DNA from: a virus
Virus record (IMG/VR): IMGVR_UViG_3300010158_000196
Coordinates: 1 to 34,017 of that record
Direction: 5' to 3' (one strand)
DNA: 34,017 nucleotides
How positions within the stretch are numbered: position 1 is the first letter of the stretch; every line of letters begins with the position of its first letter. The notes below the pieces were generated by a model, which saw only the letters and a program-made list of their open reading frames with translations, was not told the origin of the DNA and did no database searches. The translations under genes were made by a program, and so were the position numbers. Positions 30,144 through 34,017 of this stretch are shown here, in pieces.

Positions 30144-32111
30144 TTATTTCTTTTTCAAGAGAAGCTGGTCAAGCCCAGTCAACGCGTTTAGGTAATCGCT
30201 GTTTTGCTGCGTGTATTCAGGATGCCTAAAGAATGCTCTAGGATTCTTGGCAGACGCACCAGGGTTTGCCTCATTCCATGCGCCATAAATGTTAACAATT
30301 TTTGCCTCATTCTGATGCTGCAATAGGCGCTTACCTGCCCAGTAGTATATAGCCTCAGGTAGATTGCCCGTGTTTGCAATTGCTGCGCTAAGCTGCTGAT
30401 CTTCATAGTTGCTAAGACGCCCGCCAATTGCTTCTCGATTCAATGAAAGATTGGCAACAGTTTCTTCTGCAATAGCATTGAATACGCGAGTGGCAAGCAG
30501 CTTTTGATTGTCATCCAGTTTTAAGTTGCTAACCAAGTCTGCTACAGGGATATTAGCATGCCCAAAATGCCCCATGCCTACACCAGTATTAAGCATTTGC
30601 CCCACAGCTTTTGCAGCACGCTGAATAACAGTGTCAATATCACGAGCTTGCAACTGGCCAAAAACAATTTGACCATCAGGGCTTGTTGCAATTTTCCGCA
30701 ACGTAGACATATTGTTTATGGCTTGCGAACTAATTGTAGGGCTAAAGCGATTAAGAGCTGCAATTCTGTCGTTAAACGGCTTCAACTGTGTTTCCGCGCT
30801 CTTTGTCTCTACACCAATTTGCGCTTCACCTGCTTTTTGCGCAAGGGCACGTTGCACAGCAGGCGAGTCAGTCCCCGCTACTTGCCGCTGTTGCGCTGGT
30901 TGCGGCATAGGTTGTGGTTGTGGTGCTTGCTGCGCAGGTGCTTGTCGTACCGGGGTTTGCCCGCCCACTTGCGCAAGTAGCTTGTCAATCTCAGCAAGTT
31001 GTGGCCCTAGCACTGCTTGCATTTGCTGGTTGCCTGACTTAACAGCCATGTCCATTACTGTTGAAAGCTTTTCACGACTTGCAGTTAGCGTGTTAATTAT
31101 TGCAGCAGGGTTTTGCTGTTGCATTGGCATTGCTGCAGGTCGTAAAGCGCTAGGCTCAGCTGCAGCAGCAGGCCCCATGGGCAAACTTGGCGTTGGCGCA
31201 GGTTGTGGCGCAGTCATGGCTGGTTGCGGCGCGGGTATGACTGGCTGAGGCGCCTGTGGCATTGCCGGCTCAGGTGAAGGGGTTATCATAGGCGTGCCGC
31301 TTTGAGGCCCGCCTGGTGCAGGCTGCGCGTCCGGTATAGTTGCAAGTGGCACTGTAGGCATCACTTTAGGCGGCGTTATTTCAATGCCATACTCTTTGGC
31401 AGCAACCGGGCCAACTTTATCAATAAAATCAGCTTGCGCACGACGCTTGGCGTCTTGATCATCTCCAGCTTTAAGCAGTTTAAGTTCTAAGTCAAACTTT
31501 GCATTTTGTAGCTCAAGCCCTTTGAATTGATTGCCAATTGTGTTTTGATTCCTAGTTTCAGTAAGCTGATCTTGCGCAATCTGCGTTTTGATTTGCTCAT
31601 TGGTCATACCTGCAAAGTCTTTGACCATAGCACCTACAGTAGGGTTCTTGGCGGCGATTTGCAAGTATACTTTGGGGTCAATATTTTGTAGCTTTGCAGC
31701 CGTCGTTGTTGTTGCTGTAGGCCCTGTGCCTGTGCCAGTTGCAGACCCGCCTTGCAATGTTTGCGCAACATCGGTAGGCGACGCGCCAATTGCAAGACCT
31801 AGCATTTTCATTGCGTCAGCACGACTTTGCACTTCATACTTCTGGCCTTCAATTTGCATTTTCAATTGCGCAATCGCAGGTGCGCGCTCTAACTGCGCCT
31901 GTTGCTGCTGTCCCATTACAGAAGCTGCACGACCTATACCTTCACCAAAAGAGCCTGTGCGGCCTGGGTCCAGCAAAGCACCTGCAATGCTAAACCAGTT
32001 AGTGTTATTGCGGTTATCAAATGAGCTAGATAACCGAGTCAGTGCGTCAATGTATTGCTGCTGCGCATCAGGATTGGTTGCAGCGTCAGTAGGTAACGTA
32101 GGTAGTGCCAT
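30144..32111 (-). CDS. Presumed internal virion protein, 655 aa
   Basis: ATG 32111 has AAAGG upstream and MALP at the N-terminus. Residues of about 30-60 hold WFSIAGALLDPGRTGSFGEGIGRAASV, a segment common in phage internal/tail proteins. A long Pro/Gln/Ala-rich linker runs over about residues 245-335 and a second near 385-415. The C-terminal part (FSPTISSQAINNMSTLRKIATSPDGQIVFGQLQ...) is helical and resembles a soluble domain. No enzyme motif is seen. Likely an ejected or tail-tube-associated protein. Confidence 0.7.
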   Translation of the reverse strand: MALPTLPTDAATNPDAQQQYIDALTRLSSSFDNRNNTNWFSIAGALLDPGRTGSFGEGIGRAASVMGQQQQAQLERAPAIAQLKMQIEGQKYEVQSRADAMKMLGLAIGASPTDVAQTLQGGSATGTGTGPTATTTTAAKLQNIDPKVYLQIAAKNPTVGAMVKDFAGMTNEQIKTQIAQDQLTETRNQNTIGNQFKGLELQNAKFDLELKLLKAGDDQDAKRRAQADFIDKVGPVAAKEYGIEITPPKVMPTVPLATIPDAQPAPGGPQSGTPMITPSPEPAMPQAPQPVIPAPQPAMTAPQPAPTPSLPMGPAAAAEPSALRPAAMPMQQQNPAAIINTLTASREKLSTVMDMAVKSGNQQMQAVLGPQLAEIDKLLAQVGGQTPVRQAPAQQAPQPQPMPQPAQQRQVAGTDSPAVQRALAQKAGEAQIGVETKSAETQLKPFNDRIAALNRFSPTISSQAINNMSTLRKIATSPDGQIVFGQLQARDIDTVIQRAAKAVGQMLNTGVGMGHFGHANIPVADLVSNLKLDDNQKLLATRVFNAIAEETVANLSLNREAIGGRLSNYEDQQLSAAIANTGNLPEAIYYWAGKRLLQHQNEAKIVNIYGAWNEANPGASAKNPRAFFRHPEYTQQNSDYLNALTGLDQLLLKKK

Positions 32112-32123
32112 ATAACGCCTTTA

Positions 32124-33017
32124 CTATTTAGGAAGGTAGTTATTATTTTGTAGCCAACTAATTAACTGTTGCCCGCCTGTTGTGTTAGAAATACCGGCAG
32201 TAAGCGCCCCAAGCCCTGTAATTGTTTGCAATGGCGATGCTGAGTATTGGCCCGCTTGGCCTGGGCCATTGTATGTGCTTGTCACATTGGTAGGTACGGT
32301 GTAGCCTTTACCAAGATTAGATGCAGCTGTCAATGTTTGCAATGGAAACAGCTCTTTATTTTGCCCAATAGTCTGCTCTTGCCCGCCCATTGTAGCCAGT
32401 GTATTGACGTCATTTGTGCCTAATGTTTGCGTAGCACTTGCAAGGTTGCCCATTAAACCTGCGCCTGACAAGTCAATGCCCTGTTGATTTTGCGCAGCAG
32501 TTAAAGCTTGCCCGTATCCACTTTGCAATGCTTCACCTTGTTTTTGCGTAATATTTTGCTCGGCATTTGCAATGTTAGATGCAAGCACATTAGCGCCTTG
32601 CTTAGACCCAAACATGCCTGAGCCTACAATGCCTGAAGTAACTTGCGGCGCCAAGCCTCTTGCAATGTTGTTTTGCCCTTGTATGCCAATGTTGTTTACT
32701 ACATCATTGATGTAGGGTGACATAAATGATTGCACGCCATTCGGATTACTCGGGTCAACTGCTGATTTTGTGCCCGCAGTTACAAGATCAGTTGCAGATG
32801 TTAGCGCAGGTTGGTAGTTGCCAACATTCCCTGCAGCATTTTTCCATGCACTTTTTTGATTAGCAGTGGCGCCTACAAATTGCGCATCTGTTGCAGCTTT
32901 TGAGCCCTTGGTTACTATGTCATTGAGATATGAGGTGTACCAATCAGGGGCTGTTGTCGTCTGCGACGTCGTTGACTTAATATCCGGTAGCGGTGAGCCT
33001 TGTGTTAAATCTGGCAT
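32124..33017 (-). CDS. Presumed virion protein, Asn/Gln/Ala-rich, 297 aa
   Basis: ATG 33017 has GAAAGGA upstream. SFMSPYINDVVNNIGIQGQNNIARGLAPQVTSGIVGSGMFGSKQGANVLASNIANAEQNI (split here over about residues 92-150) is a pattern seen in internal proteins of podoviruses, where a (F)M(N/S)PY segment precedes a helical region. The C-terminus is Gly/Thr/Asn-rich (GPGQAGQYSAS, TGGQQLISWLQNNNY). No enzyme motif. It is the third of four leftward late genes. Confidence 0.7.
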   Translation of the reverse strand: MPDLTQGSPLPDIKSTTSQTTTAPDWYTSYLNDIVTKGSKAATDAQFVGATANQKSAWKNAAGNVGNYQPALTSATDLVTAGTKSAVDPSNPNGVQSFMSPYINDVVNNIGIQGQNNIARGLAPQVTSGIVGSGMFGSKQGANVLASNIANAEQNITQKQGEALQSGYGQALTAAQNQQGIDLSGAGLMGNLASATQTLGTNDVNTLATMGGQEQTIGQNKELFPLQTLTAASNLGKGYTVPTNVTSTYNGPGQAGQYSASPLQTITGLGALTAGISNTTGGQQLISWLQNNNYLPK

Positions 33018-33020
33018 AAC

Positions 33021-34017
33021 TTATCCTTTCAAGTATTCTAATGGCGATTTAGCCTTAGGGGGAATTTTATGTATAGGCGCTGAGCGTTTATGCTTACGAA
33101 TAGCTTCTCGCATTTTATCTAAACGCTTTGCGCCTGCGTCTGAAGAGCCATTGCCAAGCGACGCAACAGTGTCAGCGTCAAACACATACTCGCCATCTGC
33201 AAGCATTGCAGGAATGTCATCAGATTGCCCATCGCCGCGACCCTTAACATAGTGACCAGTAGCGCCTGTAATAAACTCAGGACGATGGCGCGAAAGCCCG
33301 CCCTTTGCGTAAGACTGCGGCTCTTCAGCAGGCATATGTGTTTGCGGTATTTCCTGCATACGGTAGTACGGAGAGATTGCAGCCATTGTCTGTGGGTTTA
33401 CGTTAGACATTTGCGGATACAACTGCACCAATTCTTTTAGCAAATTAGATTGGCTATTTGGCGCTAGACTTGAAAGACCTGTACTTTGCAATGCTTGTGA
33501 TGAATTACCGCCTACATTAGTGGTGTTATTGATTAAGCTAAGGCCTTGCTTCATCAAGTCTGCGCCATTTGAATTGTCAAATGGTCTAGGTACTTTTAAC
33601 CCGTCAAGCGCGCTGTTAACGCCATACGCTGCAGCCAATTGCTCTGGTGTAAGCATTCCTGCAGCTGCTTGTGCTGCGCCTACAGAGCCGGGGGACATGC
33701 CGGATGCTACAGCTTCATTACCGGATGCTGCCAACTTAGCAGCCGCAGCGTCGGCACCAGTAAGCGAAGTAAGACCTGGAAGCCCTGCGGCTGCAGCAAC
33801 TTGCGTTGGTGTTAGCACACCGGCGGCGTTTGCAACAGAGCCAACAGAGCCTGGAGTGAACGTCCCCGAAGCAACTGCCTCATTACCAAGTCCTGTTGTA
33901 AGTGTTCCGCCAGCGGTGGTTCCTGCGGCAACAAGCTCCGCAGCAGTAGGAGCAACATATGCAGGCAAGGTAGCGGCTAATGCTCCCGGCGCACTACCGG
34001 CGGTAAGAATCTCAGGC
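33021..34017 (-). CDS. Virion structural protein with repeats (partial at right edge)
   Basis: The frame is open to the right edge, so the true N-terminus is outside; the first in-window TTG at 33968 is not a reliable start. The N-terminal part has at least two repeats of GNEAVASG...PGSVG..AAG.LTP.Q.AAA.G, 55 residues apart, and a weaker third at the edge. The C-terminal part holds HYVKGRGDGQSDDIPAMLADGEYVFDADTVASLGNGSSDAGAKRLDKM (about residues 238-286 of the shown frame), a motif common to phage tail or virion proteins, and ends in a basic KHKRSAPIHKIPPKAKSPLEYLKG tail. Confidence 0.75.
   Translation of the reverse strand, partial: PEILTAGSAPGALAATLPAYVAPTAAELVAAGTTAGGTLTTGLGNEAVASGTFTPGSVGSVANAAGVLTPTQVAAAAGLPGLTSLTGADAAAAKLAASGNEAVASGMSPGSVGAAQAAAGMLTPEQLAAAYGVNSALDGLKVPRPFDNSNGADLMKQGLSLINNTTNVGGNSSQALQSTGLSSLAPNSQSNLLKELVQLYPQMSNVNPQTMAAISPYYRMQEIPQTHMPAEEPQSYAKGGLSRHRPEFITGATGHYVKGRGDGQSDDIPAMLADGEYVFDADTVASLGNGSSDAGAKRLDKMREAIRKHKRSAPIHKIPPKAKSPLEYLKG
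33621..33887 (-). repeat. Ala/Gly-rich protein repeats, about 34 aa each
   Basis: Units at 33786-33887 and 33621-33722, offset 165 bases, encode GNEAVASG...LTP.Q.AAA.G with high identity. A looser copy runs from the right edge to about 33920 (TAGSAPGALAATLPAYVAPTAAEL). Repeats of this type suggest duplication within a fibrous or assembly region. Confidence 0.7.

Noticed and set aside
30712-31248. Plus-strand Cys/Ala-rich 178-aa frame
   Set aside because: It is the antisense of the Pro/Gln/Ala-rich linker of the 655-aa gene; the many cysteines come from GCA/TGC-rich DNA.
1-34017. Integrase, attachment sites, CRISPR array or insertion sequence
   Set aside because: No integrase or transposase motif, regularly spaced repeats or flanking duplications were found.

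Overview
The window is most of the genome of a tailed double-stranded DNA phage, probably a podovirus infecting a Gram-negative (perhaps proteobacterial) host. The reasons are a large P22/N4-like portal, a TerS/TerL pair, a scaffold-like protein beside a capsid-region protein, a self-encoded family A DNA polymerase with primase-helicase, and a lipoprotein with a bacterial lipobox. No integrase, tRNA, rRNA, CRISPR array, insertion sequence, RNA polymerase or lysis cassette is visible, so the phage looks lytic and the window is incomplete at both ends. The host is an inference only.

Layout. 1-12465, minus strand: packaging and head genes, read right to left as TerS, TerL, a 426-aa and a 1339-aa presumed virion protein, portal, two small proteins, a GroES-like co-chaperonin, a scaffold-like protein, a 177-aa protein, and the start of a capsid-region protein cut by the left edge. 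12682-14811, minus strand: primase-helicase. 14812-15100: divergent control region. 15101-17812, plus strand: a ladder of thirteen tiny early genes, many joined by ATGA overlaps, including a 30-aa membrane peptide and a lipoprotein. 17938-25131, plus strand: DUF932 protein, a DKH-motif protein, a MazG-like nucleotide pyrophosphohydrolase, a zinc-motif protein, DNA polymerase, a Cas4/RecB-like nuclease, a VRR-NUC nuclease and an SNF2-type helicase. 25174-28201, plus strand: a nucleotide and base modification cluster. 28267-28959: a possible regulator. 28956-34017, minus strand: four more presumed virion proteins, the last cut by the right edge. If the genome is circular or circularly permuted, the two minus-strand blocks form one late block that meets the plus-strand replication block at overlapping stop codons near 28957.

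Most interesting system. Genes 25440-28034 look like a compact cytosine hypermodification pathway. The thymidylate synthase family protein has Asp at the position where dUMP-specific enzymes have Asn (D177), the change associated with dCMP hydroxymethylases, and an NSNYG segment like the T4 enzyme. Immediately upstream are a P-loop dNMP kinase-like protein fused to a uracil-DNA-glycosylase-like domain, and a GT-B-like protein whose N-terminus, acidic motif and C-terminal helix region resemble T4 DNA beta-glucosyltransferase. A MazG-like enzyme in the same strand block could lower dCTP. Together these would allow synthesis of 5-hydroxymethyl-dCTP and glycosylation of phage DNA.

Regulation. Two perfect palindromes with the core AGCAACGTTGCT lie just downstream of -10-like boxes at 15056-15071 and 28221-28238. 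A repeated leader ending in TATTGAAAGG precedes several operons on both strands, and TGTATAAT occurs at three operon starts.
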